Assembly (NCBI RefSeq): GCF_003254395.2
Contig: NC_037652.1
Coordinates: 6,147,501 to 6,211,500 of the forward strand
Origin: Apis mellifera
Lineage: Eukaryota > Arthropoda > Insecta > Hymenoptera > Apidae
DNA length: 64,000 nt
Direction of reading: 5' to 3'
Part shown: piece by piece, positions 13,801 through 28,000 of the stretch
Numbering within the stretch: the first letter of the stretch is position 1
Layout of the letters: every line of letters starts with the position of its first letter
Position numbers and translations under genes: made by a program
Notes under the pieces: model-generated
What the model saw: the letters and a program-made list of their open reading frames with translations, nothing else
What the model was told of the DNA's origin: nothing
Database searches by the model: none

Positions 13801-16800
13801 TCCTCATTTCTCTATCTTCTTCTCGAAATAATATTCTTATACATTCTGCCGTTACAATAATTAAAACCTTTTAAACATCCATTTACATTAATCTGTTGCG
13901 AAACGTATCGATTTTATATATATATCCTTCAGTATGTATAACACCTGAAATACTCTCGAAGAGATAAGCGGAGAGATAAAAGTGGAACGGGTTGGGAGGG
14001 AAGGGTTCTAATTACGAGATGAACGGAAAAGTTTCGGCGTTAGAATTAAGTTGGCGGTTTACGAGGCGGGGCCGCTGTGAAAACTATTCGACGTGTAACG
14101 GTTAATAAAGACGGGCGTTCGAGGTGGAAGGAAAGCACTCGCGATCGAGTAGTTCACCGAGTATCGATTCGTCGCGGCGATGAAACCACGTGGAACGGCG
14201 GAGCTCCGCTTCGACGGAATAACAACGGAACTGGCGGGGTGGGGGCGCAAATATTTAGAGAAAGGGGCCACTACTGTCCCGTTCAACGTTTCGCGTTGCG
14301 CCATTCGCGTCTTAAACCCGTTCGCTCGTTAAAACGACGACAGAGATACATGGATACACGGACAAACAAACGTTCCTCGAAACACCCTCGAATATCCTCG
14401 CAGAGTGTTTTATTTTAGGGGAAGGTGGATAAGAATCCACGTCGTCGATTTCCAAATACGAATTAATTTCCACTTTTACTTTTTTATTCAATTCTGTATA
14501 AACAATATTACAAAGTGGATCGACAAACAATGTATATATATGTTTATATCGTAGCGAGAACTTATCTTAATAAAATCCACGTGAAGATAATCCGGAAAAG
14601 GGGTGAAAAATCGCCAGAGCTCATTAACACTCGCAGAGTGTTATATTTTAGGGGAAGCTGGATAAGAATCGTCAATTTCCAAATACGAATTAATTTCCAC
14701 TTTTACTTTTTTTTATTCAATCCTGTATAAACAATATTACAAAGTGGATCGACAAACAACATATATATAGATATATGTTTATATCGTAGCGAGAACAACG
14801 AACTTATCCTAATAAAATCCACGTGAAGATAATCCAGAAAAGAGGTGAAAGAGCTCATTAACAGAGTGTTTTATTTTAGGAGAAGGTGGATAAGAATCGT
14901 CAATTTCCACTTTTACTCGGAACGATTCTTCTTTCCATTCAATCCCGTATAAACAATATTACAAAGTGGATCGACAAACAACGTATATATGTTTATATTG
15001 TAGTGAGAATAACGAACTTATCCTAATAAAATCCACGCGAAGGTAATCCGGAAAAGGGGTGAAAAATCGCTAGGACTCATTAACATTCGCAGAGTATTTT
15101 ATTTTAAGATAAGAATCGTCGATTTCCAAATACGAATTAATTTTCATTTTTATTTTTTTTATTCAATCCTGTATAAACAATATTACAAAGTGAATCGACA
15201 AACAACGTATATATATGTTTATATCATAGCGAGAACAACGAACTTATCCTAATAAAATCCACGTGAAGATAATCCAGAAAAGAGGTGAAAGATCGCCAGG
15301 GCTCATTAACACTTGCAGAATGTTTTATTTTAAGGGAAGGTGGTTATACGAATAAATTTCCACTTTTACTCGGAACGATTCTCCTTTCCATTCAATCCCG
15401 TATAAACAATATTACAAAGTGGATCGACAAACAACATATATATATATATATGTTTATATCGTAACGAGAACAACGAACTTATCCTAATAAAATCCACGCG
15501 AAGGTAATCCGGAAAAGGGGTGAAAGATCGCCAGGGCTCATTAACACGAACCATATTAACTCGACCACTAAATCTCTGCCCCTCTCCCTCCGGTATTTCC
15601 TCGCGAAAAAGGATCGACTTAACGCGCAACCCTGTTGCGGCATCTCCCCTATCTCCTCTCCCGTCCCACTATAATTGCGCATCGCAAGAGAGACAGAAAG
15701 AGAGAGAGAGAGAAAACCTTCCTCCCCCCAAAATAGGGATTTCGCCGCACACAATCGCAAATTCCCTGCGGACGTAGACCCGCCTCCCTCCAAAGAGGGG
15801 GAGAGAGGGTATATATATATAGAAAGGGTATATTTCTCGATTCGAGGGAAAATTCGAGGGACGTTCGATCGCGTATGGTATCGGGCGGCGTGACCGGTCG
15901 CAATTTGTCACGATTCCCTGGTCGTCGATCGTATTTAGCCATCGCTAACCCGCCGCCACGGGGAAGGGGAGGAGGTCACCATCGTTGGAATTTCTAGCGC
16001 GGAAGTAAACGGCGCGAAATTACGGGGAATTATTAAATTACAGCGACGACTGCCGCGGTAATTATCGGCCGGTGCCTGGGATTATAGATTTTACGCCGGA
16101 TAAATCCGTTTAATGTCGGCGCGTGTATCCGCCGCTCTCGCGGGTGTCCAATCTCCTCTTCCTCCTCATCCTCTCCCTCCCTCCTCTCCTCTCGCCTCTT
16201 TACCCGGGGCGAAAAAGCGCGATATCGATCCGGGGGCAGGGAGAGGGAGGGAGAGATTCGTTACGCGGTGCAAAAATGGCAAGGATACCTCGTCTTTTTC
16301 GCTTCGAAGGCGGCACACGCGAGGCGACTAGGATCGAGCGGTTGATTCCTGTTGGCGCGAGGAGGAGGAGGAGGAGGTGACGTTCTTTATTAACGTCACG
16401 GTGCAAGGAACGGTATCGCGCGATTGCTTGCGTGCGGAAGCACGTTCGGGTCGGATGAATTGGGAAACCAATGGTGGTGGCCTGTGACGATTATCGTTAA
16501 CCATATTTGGATTATTTTTTTTTTTTTTTTTGTTTATTCGAAATGAGATCATTTTTGGAAGGAGACGAAACGTATAATTTTATTATGTACAAGAATCTTT
16601 GTTCTTATAATCCACTTGCTTGCAGGAACACAAAGTTCGTTTAATTGATTTGAAGACTGCAAAGAGGAAAAAAGTGATCCATAAATATTTTTCATAGCAA
16701 ATTGAACAAACAAAAGTTGTATCAGTCTTATTGCCACTTGAGGTTTCTTAAAAATTAGAACAATAATCGATACAAATACACTTTAGCCATAAGGTGAAAC

Positions 16801-19800
16801 AGATTCCAATTATTGTCAAATAAAATTGTGAACGAACAGCATTATTGTCATTTAAACTTTCTTAAAAATTTATATACGAAATTGGACGAAGAAAAAGGAT
16901 GATCGATGATCGATACAAATACAGTTTTACGGACAAGGGCGCGTGAAAGAAGCGCGATTACCCGTTTATTGGCCAGTAACGGAAACGTCAAGCGACCAAT
17001 TTAATGAGAACTAGTTCCGCAGAATCTAGCTTCCCTTGTTTCTAGCCCCTACGCGCGTGGAAACAACGTAGATTTCGCCCGTTGCATCGTATTATGAACC
17101 GAGTAATTACGACCCATCCCTCTCTCCTCCCCATCAACGCCGTACAGGTCGCAGAATTTTCGGAAATGCGGGCATCGATAACTATGCAGGCACGGTGCAG
17201 CCACTTTAATTAGTATGTACGTATCCAGTTCATTACAAGTTAACAAGTCGGTGAATAGCCACTCGGCTAATTGCACCGTGCCTTCTGCCACGCCTCTTCT
17301 CTCCTCGAACGAGCTCTCTCACCGTTCTCCTTGTCTGCTATCTTTTTACTTTCACTGCAGAGAGAGAGAGAGAACGCCTCGATTCGATCCCATCATTTTT
17401 CTCCTCGATTAATATATGTCGAACGTTATTAATTTCGTTTATCGTTAATTGTGCCGATTAACGCGTATAGGATCGTCGATTGTCTCGAATTTTTCTTAAC
17501 TCTTCTTAATTTTCGTACATTAATATCTTATTGTATTCGATATCTCCTTGTCTGCTACCTTTTTACTTCCAGAAAGAGAGAGAGAGAACGCGTTCATCCA
17601 GCCTCGATTCGATCTCATCATTTTTCTCCTCGATTGATATATGTCGAACGTTATTAATTTCGTTTATCGTTAATTGTGCCGATTAACGCGTATAGGATCG
17701 TTGATTATCTCGAATTTTTCTTAACTCTTCTTAATTCTCGTACATTAACATCTTATTGTATTCGATTAATTCGAAAGTTTGTTTCGAATGGAAAAGTCTC
17801 GAATTTTTCTTAACTCTTCTTAATTCTCGTACATTAATATCTTATTGTATTCGATATCTCCTTGTCTGCTACCTTTTTACTTCCAGACAGAGAGAGAGAG
17901 AAAACGCGTTCATCCAGCCTCGATTCGATCGCATCATTTTTCTTCTCGATTGATATATGTCGAATGTTATTAATTTCGTTTATCGTTAATTGTGCCGATT
18001 AACGAGTATAGGATCGTCGATTGTCTCGAATTTTTCTTAACTCTTCTTAATTCTCGTACATTAATATCTTATTATATTCGATTAATTCGAAAGTTCGAAT
18101 GGAAAAGTTTATTCTCTCGAATTTTGATGCATGCCCAATTGACGTATCATATCAACTTATGAAACATGGAATCCTTTGATATCGTGCACCTTCTTCTTCA
18201 TCAATATGGATGGATCACTTTTCGAGATCGTTTCGATTCTTAATTCTCCGATGTTGGGCCGCGAGGAGCAGCGAAACGGTTAATTTGAAAGTTTATCGGG
18301 GAGAGGGATTCGATATGATATGAGGGACAGGAGGAGGAGGAGAAGGAGGAGGGAAAAGAAGTCGAGCGCGGCGAGCAATTACTTTTGCAATTATTTTTAA
18401 TAAACTCTCGAGAATTAATTGCGCTAACCCGCTGGGCTAGCGTCGTTAACGACAGAGGAGACGGCACAAAGCCTTTCCGCACGGTCGAATGTGAGGAATT
18501 CTCTCCCCCTTGCCCGACACCGTTTTTCGACACCCGCAAATTACAGTCGAACGCCTCTCCATTGCTGTGCTATGCAAACTTTCCTCCAATCCCACATTTT
18601 GCTCCCAATCCTTGTTTATCCCTCCCCCTGTTTAAATTTCACAGAGATCGAACAGTGAAAGTGAATTAATAAAAAAGTAATTTTTAAATTTCCTGAAAGA
18701 AAATTAAGTCTTTTCAATATCGTATACAACAATTTCCTATTCTTTTCCATTCGAAGCGCTATTTGAAATATACTCTTAAAATTCTTTTTTACAATTTTAA
18801 TTATCCATCTAAAAAGTATTTAGAATAATATCTGTGGACGACGAAGGGATCTCTGGATCGGTTTCATCGCAAAGGTTTTCGCAAAAGGTTCACGGGTGGG
18901 CTGCTGTTGTGGTTTCGAATTTGAACGAAATGGCACGAAAGATGTCGAAATTATCGGGTGAAATCGTGCGGAACGATACCGCGGATCTGGGCGGGGAACC
19001 GGTAGAAGAGGAGGAGGGAGGCTTTTGCAACGTCACGTTCCTCTCGGCGAGCCAGCTCGGGACACGTTCGCGGCACATCCCCGCACGTGGATGCACTCGA
19101 AAAGAGGCTCGCTCGCTGGGAGGAGTAGTTATTGGTTTTGAACAAATACAATAGCCGAGCGCGATTGACATAACGATACTCCTCTCCTTCGCCCTCTTCC
19201 CGTGTACAAATTGCGAGACAATTTCGCCCTTCCGCCTCTCTTTCTCTTCCTCCCTTTCTGCCAAGTTGAACGCGACGAAAATATTCGTTTAATTCCCCAT
19301 TATCGGTTTCGTTCTATATATATTTTTATAATCTAATGCCTTTTCTTCAAATTCTTTCTTCGTATTTTTTTAATTTGAACGAATTCGAGGAAGAGAATCA
19401 TCTCTTTGTATTTGCATTGCAATTCGTTCGAAGATTGGAAAAATTCGGGAATGATGATCTTTCGATAATTAATTCGCGTATGAATTTCGAAAAGAGATTT
19501 ATATCCCGTGTAAAATAATCTTTTAGGAAGTCGAATTTAGGTCACGATTATTAAAAATCGTGATAAATAGTCTTGAATTTTTTTCGCATTTATCACGCAA
19601 AAAAAAAGAGGAAAATCCATTGAATTTAAATACGGGAAACACACTTTCCCCCATTCGTTTCATTCGAATGTGCGCGAATAAATTTTTCGACAAGCGCAAA
19701 AAGGGTTATCGATAATCGATAAAAACGAACGAAACAGCAAAAACTGGATCACGTCTGTCCAAGGAATTAAATTAATTCGACAGCGTTCGTAAAAAAAAAA

Positions 19801-22800
19801 AAAAAAAAAGAAAAAAAAGCTGAGTGAAATTCGGTTATAAATAGAGATAAACGATAAATCGAATCGGAAGAGGAAAACGAAGATCGACTACATTAACGCG
19901 TTTCCTGTTGTCGCCTAGCTAATTCCATTCTAATCGAATCGGCTCGTTCAATTATTCCTGCGGCGCCCTGTGTTGTAATTACTCGATCCCTCCCCCCTGC
20001 CCATGTTTTTGTCGTTATTGCAATCGCGTTGTTCACCATCGTTCGAACGAAATCGACTCGCCCCCGTGGACGAAAAAAATTTCGACGAAATCTTTATCGC
20101 CAGCCAGATGAAACGAACAATTGGAGCGTCGAACTGCCGTGGGACACGCGACCGTGGTCAAATTAGCGTGAATTCGAGCCGAGGCTGACACGTGGATGAA
20201 TATAATCGAGGGGAAGGGAGAGGAAAAGAGGGAAGAACTTGTGCCAGAACCTTCTAAATCGAACGGTATATTTATATTATCGGCATGTTTATTGGAAAAC
20301 TCTTGTGTGGATCGCTAAAATTCATTTTACTAAAGTTTTTAATAATTTTTGATAATTCCTGATAATCAATTTTTCGTTCGTTTATTTTATAGAGTTATAG
20401 AAAGGAGATATCGCTCGAACTTTGCTATTTTATATCAAAATATTTATCACACGTAAAAGAAGCGTTATAGAACAAGCGAATTCCATTGAATTATAAAAAA
20501 AATATTTGTCAATTCAATTTAAAGAACTTTCATAATCAGAATATTGAAATTATCTTTTTTATCTGTTCAATATTCGCTGCTCTCGGTTCGTTTGATCGAA
20601 CGCGTGTTCTTATTGCAAAATTCCAAGATCTCGAAGATTCAGAACAACAAATATCGATACCTATTCGATATTTGCTACTTCAAACTTCCGAAAATTCAAG
20701 ATTTTAAACATTTCCAAAACAATAAATTACTCATTCGCGGTTCGTATTCTTATCGTGAAAATCCAAGATCTCGAAGATCTAGAACATCAAATATCGATAT
20801 TTGCTACTTCAAACTTCCGAAAATCCAAGATTCCAAATATTTCCAGAACAATAAATTACTCATTCGCGGTTCGTTTGATCGAACGCATGTTCTTATTCCA
20901 AAGATTCCAAGATCTCGAAGATCCAAAACGACATTCGAAAAAATCCAAGATTTCAAACATTTCCAAAACAATAAATTACTCATTCGCGGTTCGCTTGGTC
21001 GAACGCGTATTCCAAAGATTCCAAGATCTCGAAGATCCAGAACGACATTCGAAAAAATCCAAGATTCCAAACCTTTCCAGGACAATAAATCACTCGTTCT
21101 CGGTTCGTTTGAGGGAGTTACTTGTTCTTATCGCGCGTAACGGAACAGAATTCATCCGAGCCGGCAGCTGGTCGGCCGATTAATCCGCCCATCTCGCCCT
21201 AACACAGACTCTTCAACTGCTTCTTCAACGCGTGCTGTAAGAGGATTCGCGGACTGGTTGGTTTTTCCAAGGAAGTGAAGCTTCAGAGAGAGAAAGAGAG
21301 AGAGAAGAGGGGTGGTCTCTGGTGGAAGAGGGATGGCGGTCGCAGGACGCTCGGTGGACACTCGGGTGACCACAGATTTATGAGGAGGAAGGGCCCCGGG
21401 TTCCCGGGACGAGAAATTTCGAAATGTTTTGCCAACGGGGGAGGAGAAGGAAGAAGAGGAGGGGGAGTAAAATAGCGCGTCTGGGCCTCTCCCCGGGTTT
21501 AATTACTTTCGCGGATAATTGATTCGAAAATAACGTCCGTCTGCGGCTACCGAGAGGAGTGGACGAGCGGGACGATGAACCGACCGTGTTTCGGAACGTT
21601 TTATGGAAGGAATATGGCAGTTGAATAGGTTTTGATGGGACAGAGCGGTTTTTAGGAGCGTTGATCCGTTCCTCCCATGCTGGAGAGGGGGAGGGGATGG
21701 GATGATTCGGATGGTCTCGTTAGCTCCGCTGATTTTCGTTTAATCATTCGCCGTGATTCGAATATTTGAATGTATATATATATCGGAGGGGAAGATACGG
21801 ATTTGCATACGGAAAAACACGCTTCCTTTATCAAATGTTTAAAACGCATTAAACGAAGGTGCAAAATAGGCGTAGAAACGTGATTCGAGAATTGAAATTT
21901 CGCGAATAATTCGACGCAGGATCGAAAAATCGACAGTTACGAAAGAATATATATATAGGGAGAATAGAATTCAAAATATAAGAATTTGGAACGTTTCGTA
22001 TTCGAGTCATGCTAGCCAACAACATCGTGCAGCAACGAATTCTTCGAATCGATCGTCAAATCGCGTGGATCATGTGACAAAATCTTGCGATGATCCACTT
22101 CCATCCGATTCGAGTCGAAATTGTTAATATCGGATGGCCGATCGAGCGTGCGGTTTCCGAAAACCTATGCTGGAGCAAAATTTATACGAGTTATTGCGAG
22201 TTCTGGCCGGCAAACTAAATTTTCCCGCCAGCTGTTCCCTCCACCCTCCTTGCTCCCCCTCCCCGATCGAACTTTCCGATCACGGCCGCCACCGTTGTAA
22301 CCGAATCACGAATCTTTTTTTTCTTTTTTTTCCTTCGTCGAAAACGTCTGGCCGTGGGCCGGAAAAAACAAAAAAAGGAAAAAAAATATTTCTCGAATAA
22401 TCGTGTTCGCCGCGCGGCTTGTTTCGATCGATTAACCCGTCCCGATAGACTTTTCGAATTGGCTCTCTACGTGGCCCCCTACGTGAATTGCGTTCGATCG
22501 TTCGTACGAAAGGATACGTGGATGCGACTCGTCAAAACACCGGTTGACGATGGATTAACACACGGGGAAGAGTCCAAGTTAAATCGGATCGAATGTAAAA
22601 GTTACGAAGATATTTCTCCTTCCTGGCTCCTTCCCAGGGAGGAAAAAATATGGTTTGGAACGAGAGTTTACATCGGGATGAATTTCTTGGGGAAAGTTTT
22701 TCTTCTTCCCTTTCTCAAGGAAGAATTCATTTTCCGTAGAGATTGGAAAGAAGGAATTATGCAAATGGGGAGCAGTGGTAGTAGTTTTCTAAACGAAGCT

Positions 22801-25015
22801 CGAGGATCGACGAGAGGAGTGGTGTAAATTATTTCTTCCCTCCTTTGAGTTTCTTCTGACGGAAGCTTTTTCCACTTTTTTGTCCGCTCCCATTTTCCAC
22901 GCGAGAAAAACGAGGAATCGAAAGGCGTGAAAGAAGAGGAAAGGTTCGATGGAATTCGGTGGCCGCGAACACCGTTCGATCTAATTTCTATCGAAATGAC
23001 ACGTCGTGATTCTCGCTCGCCACCCGCTCATCGACGCGGGTGCAATACGTTATTTCCCGTTTATTTTGAATTAATGAACCCGATCGACGGGCCAAGGCAC
23101 TTGATTACGGGTAATTGTTAGTAAAAACGTTTTCAAACATTTATCGATGATAACGCGCGTGATTATCGTTGCATGATGGGGGAACGGTTGTCGGCCGGAT
23201 GAGCATGTTAATGCACGATTGCGCGAAAATTAATATACATGGGAAGTTAATTTTATAGGGAACCGTGAAATATGCAATGCTCGCGTATCCGTTTACGAGC
23301 TATTTCGCGCGGAATTGCATCAAATTTGACACCACGCGCCACCAATTATTTATATCGGTGGTATATAAGAAGATTAACCCTCTTTTTTTTTTACAGTTAT
23401 TCAAATTTGGAACAATTTTTTTTTTTTAAATCGTGTACAGAATTCGAACATTATTTCGTTTACAGATGCAGAGAACAACGATTTCGTTTGAATCGGAAAC
23501 CGCCATGTTTCTTTTGTCAGAGATAGGCAAAATTTAATAATTGAAAGTTTACTTTGATAATTTATTGCTCGAATAATAATAATAATAATCGCAAATATAA
23601 TTGTAGTAGGCAAACTAAAACTAAAATAAACGTTGTTCAACGAGCATTTTAACGAGTAATCAACTTCAACTAACTTTATTCCAAATTTTTAACCAGTTAC
23701 TCTTTCAATTTTTTTTTTAATTAATCCCGACTGAAAGGATTCGAATATTACCTTAGGCACGGCGAATAATAAAGTAATAAAAAAAAATTGAAAATTTCAC
23801 CGTCGTTTAGTTTAACAAACAAAGGATAAATTTATTTTGAAAAAGGCATTGAACGATTTCTGAAACTGGATTAATTTCTATATCCGTTCCCACGCACGAG
23901 ATTACTTTGAACGAAAACGTTTTCAACTTTAAAAATCGATCAACGAAACGAATTCCATACGATCGAAATTGTTTCGAAATTTTCCGTAACCGTGTTCCCT
24001 GAAACGTCGTTGCACTCTAATAAAATGGTCGGGGCAATCGGATTAACGACGAATTTTCGTCAACGAAACTTCCCTTTTAGCAAAAACTTTTCCCTCCCGT
24101 CGTAACTCTAATCGTCATCTTCGTAACATTCCTTGCCCTATTTACCCGACGAGTAACAAAGTTCCTCCTCCGCCATAAGGCGGTCGTACAATCGACCGTG
24201 TAACAAGCCGCAAAGTTTTTGCCCGTGCAAATAAAACAGACTGGAATACGAAGTTGATGAAATTACAGTTATCGACGTGGCAGTAAAGTTGATAATTCAA
24301 GGGGAGCATGGAACGATAAGTTCTTATCTCGACAGCCAAACTGTTTAAACTTAAATTATCTTATTTACGCGATCTAAATACCTCTTTTCTTCTCCGATCG
24401 ATCGTACATAATGATACATAATGACAATAATTATAATAATAATTATTCAATGATTATCTCTCTCTGAATTTTATTTTTAATTCGTAGCTCTAAAAATTCT
24501 CCTCCACTTTATTTATGAATAATAAAATTTGTTAACGCATTATTCGCAAAAGAAACGAAACGAATGCGTAATTCTTGGAAACTCTTGGAAACAGCTTACA
24601 AACGTTCGATACATCGAGTAGATAGATTTGGGTAAATGACGTAATAGTAGGAGAAAATGACAGAGGAGCCGAGCCGAGTTGCAGCAGCGCGTCATAGTCT
24701 AATTTTGAATTCTCGACCCGCGCCGAGTGTCATGTTTCTGTACTCCGCCTTGGACGGGAAACGCTGCTGCATTACCGACCGGGTACGCCGGTGTACCAGG
24801 AAGTAATAACACTTCCGAAAACTCGTGTCGCCGATTCGAAGCGGGGCGAAACTGAAACGCGGCGAAACTGTTGGGCCCAGATGGAAATTCGCGGTCGGAC
24901 AAGCGGAAAAGGGTTGTTTGCGAGAAAGGGGAAAAAATGAAAATTCACGAGCGTGCTTGAGAGGGCTTGTTCGAGAGGATATTTTTTCGAATAGAGTTGG
25001 TTCCAGGTTTGGATG

Positions 25016-25046
<31 letters not shown>

Positions 25047-28000
25047 GTTAAGAACGAGACGTGTGTTGGAGACGTTTCGGAGAGGGAATTTTTGAAATTT
25101 TAAATTTATTTTAAACCTTAACGCAGCGAAAATTGAACGAAATTTTTCTTCCTTGCTTATTTTATATATATTGCAGATATAATAGAATGTCGTTTATCGT
25201 GGAAAATTCATTTGTATTTTCATGCGAGCACGATTAGAAAAAAAATAAATAAGAATATTCCTAGATCCTATCGTAATATCTATTTTTCCTCGGGAATATA
25301 TTTTCGTATATATTATTCTTGCTCGCGTATAGATTTTTCGTTAACTTAAATTTTTCTATGTAATTTATCCGTACGTGAAGGGAAAACTGCAAGTTATTTG
25401 AACACGGGAGAAATATGAATATGAGAGAGTGACGTTTGAAAAAGAGGGGAAAAAGGAATCGTGGAAATTAACTTAACTTGGGGCGTTTCCCATTCGGATC
25501 CCACGGAAATTGGTCCCCCCCGTTTTTCCTCGACAAATACAAATTATTAATTTGTACGGATGATATAATAGAGCGCGTATAAACGGCATAATTTATATAA
25601 TATTGCATTATTCCCCTTTATTTGAACAATTCGCGCAGAGAGCTGCCCGCTAATAAATGGCCATTATTACGTAAACCTGCACAGCCTCGCTGCAGATTCG
25701 ACGCGCATTGAAAATTCATCGGGCAGGATTGTGTCACGTGTTTATCACAAATTTCCGGTGTTAAAACAAACGGTTTCGATCCGAATCGAATCGAACGCGC
25801 GGGGGGAGGAATTATCCCTTGGAAGAACGCGCGAAACACTCGGCAGCTTAATAAGGCGCGATGTATAGATTTGGATTAATATGGATCTCCCCCTGTGTGT
25901 CCTTTCATTCGAAACTCGGGAGGAGGAAAAGATGAAATCCGGCTGGGTGGAAAAATCCTCTCTCGATTCGAGGGAAGAAAGAATATCTAGCGGAGGAGCT
26001 AGATGAAGAAAAATCTTAACGTGCAACGGGAGAAAATGCAGCTTTACCCCCGCGGATTTCGCGCGAGAAGAGAATAGGAGCGAGGTATCAGAGGCTTTTC
26101 TAAAGAGGCAGTAAAGCTGAAGAATATGGTAGCTATTCGAGAAAACGATCCGAGAACAGTCTCGACCGGAAGTATAAATTCTGAAACGTAATTATTAGAT
26201 CGAATTAATGCTTTTTTTTTTTTTTTTTGCTTTTATGTCTTTCAACGTTTGTAAACTGTACTTCGAACGAATATATATCCCAATAAAATCTTATTGGAGT
26301 AAGCAAATAGAGAAGATCCTTCTTTTCTAAAGATTTCTTTTTCTTTCGAGCAATGAATGATCTGAAGATTCCAAATATTCCAAACGTTTCGAAATTACAC
26401 ACGAATCGATCGGTAAAAGTTTTATAAAATTAAATTCTAAAAATTAAGGAAAAAGAGGATGAAACAATACTAAATACATACCGTGGTGAAGAAAATCTGT
26501 TTGAACGAGACGAGACATTATAAAGAAGTTAGAGACAAAAATCCACGGATCCAATCTTCTAAATCTTTAAAAAAGCAGGGGGCCACGAGAATTCGGCCGC
26601 TCAAAAACTGATCATCCAAATTTATGCGAGTCGCTCGTACATTGCCAACGGGTAAATACCGTATCTCTATACACTCTCCCTCTCCCTCTGTTTCCCTTTC
26701 TCTTTCACTCTCGCTCTCGTTCGCCACACGATCTATCGGTTTTTGCACCCTCGTTTTTATATACACGCGTAGATTAAGTCTAACGCCGCGACACGGACGC
26801 CGTTAATGAACGAGGAAGTGTCGTTTGCGCCAGGAAACCAGGAAGGGAGGAGGGGGAGGGAGAGGGGAATTTTCAAATTTGCGTTTACGCCCCGAAGCCA
26901 GCCGAACGAACCCCCTTTCTCTCCCTCTGCCCTCGACAACCGAGCTTCCTGCTCTCTCTCCGCGCTGCAAACCACTGCCCCGAGCAAATGAACGCGTAAA
27001 TATAGCCCCCGCTCGTAAATACAAGAGAGATTTATACCGCATTCCCCCTTCGATTTTATTTATTTATTTATTTATTTATTCTTCCTCCTCTCCCATTCGT
27101 TTCCACTCGAATCGGCCATTTTCGTCGAAATACAGGATATAATATAACGATCGCCCATTTTTTTTACACTGTGAACGCTTTTTTTGCATTTTCGAAATTT
27201 TTGGAAATTTCTTCTTCCCTATTTAAATGATCGAAATTCCACGAGAGTGGAACGTGAGTTTATTATTCCGTCAGAGATTTAATATGTTTCACGATTGGAC
27301 ATTTAACTTCTCCTGTCAAAAATTCTATCCATCTTTTATGATCGAAAGATTTTTTAAATTTCTCAAAAGAAAACACTTTTATTTATCATTTTCCAAAGAA
27401 GATATGCTATTATTTATAACAGCGAGACGAAAAAAGGGGGGAACATTCCTTTTTTTCCCCCACAAAATCGTTACCACGTACGTTTTTTTAATCCAAATTA
27501 AAATGGTCGATCGTGCTCGATCCCTCTGCGTAGATTCAGATTTCAGAGAGACTCGGTGAACTAGGATAATGAATAGCCGCGCAACTCGATCACCGAGCGA
27601 GAGGGGATTGGGAAATTTTAGCGAACGAGACAATACATCTACATATTTCTCTCGCGGGGAGAGAATAGAATTACGAATTCGCGTCTCAAGGTTGGTTTAA
27701 CGGGATAATTTGCAGACGGGTTTTTACGGTTCCTTTAACGGCAACGAGAAGAATCGAAGAAAGGAGGAGAGAAAGAGTTGGTCAACTCTTATTGCTAAAA
27801 ACTATGCGAGTCTGACGACCCACTTCAGTCCCTCCAATTAATTGGACGACCGCCTTCACGGAGGCGATGTTAATTAGAGATTATTACCAATCGTTCTCCC
27901 TTTGCTACGAGTGGCCCCGCCAATCGAAGCACCTTGGAAATTATATATATATCGATCCTAGAATCGTGGAGAAAACTTCGTTATCCCTTGGAAAATGTAA

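Noticed and set aside
20544..21183. Two long overlapping open frames at 20.5-21.2 kb
   Set aside because: Both are translations of the four-copy tandem repeat, with repeated peptide blocks and no codon preference.
22354..22827. A 157-codon plus-strand open frame in the large intron
   Set aside because: No domain, begins in an AAAAG low-complexity run, and no convincing splice partners.
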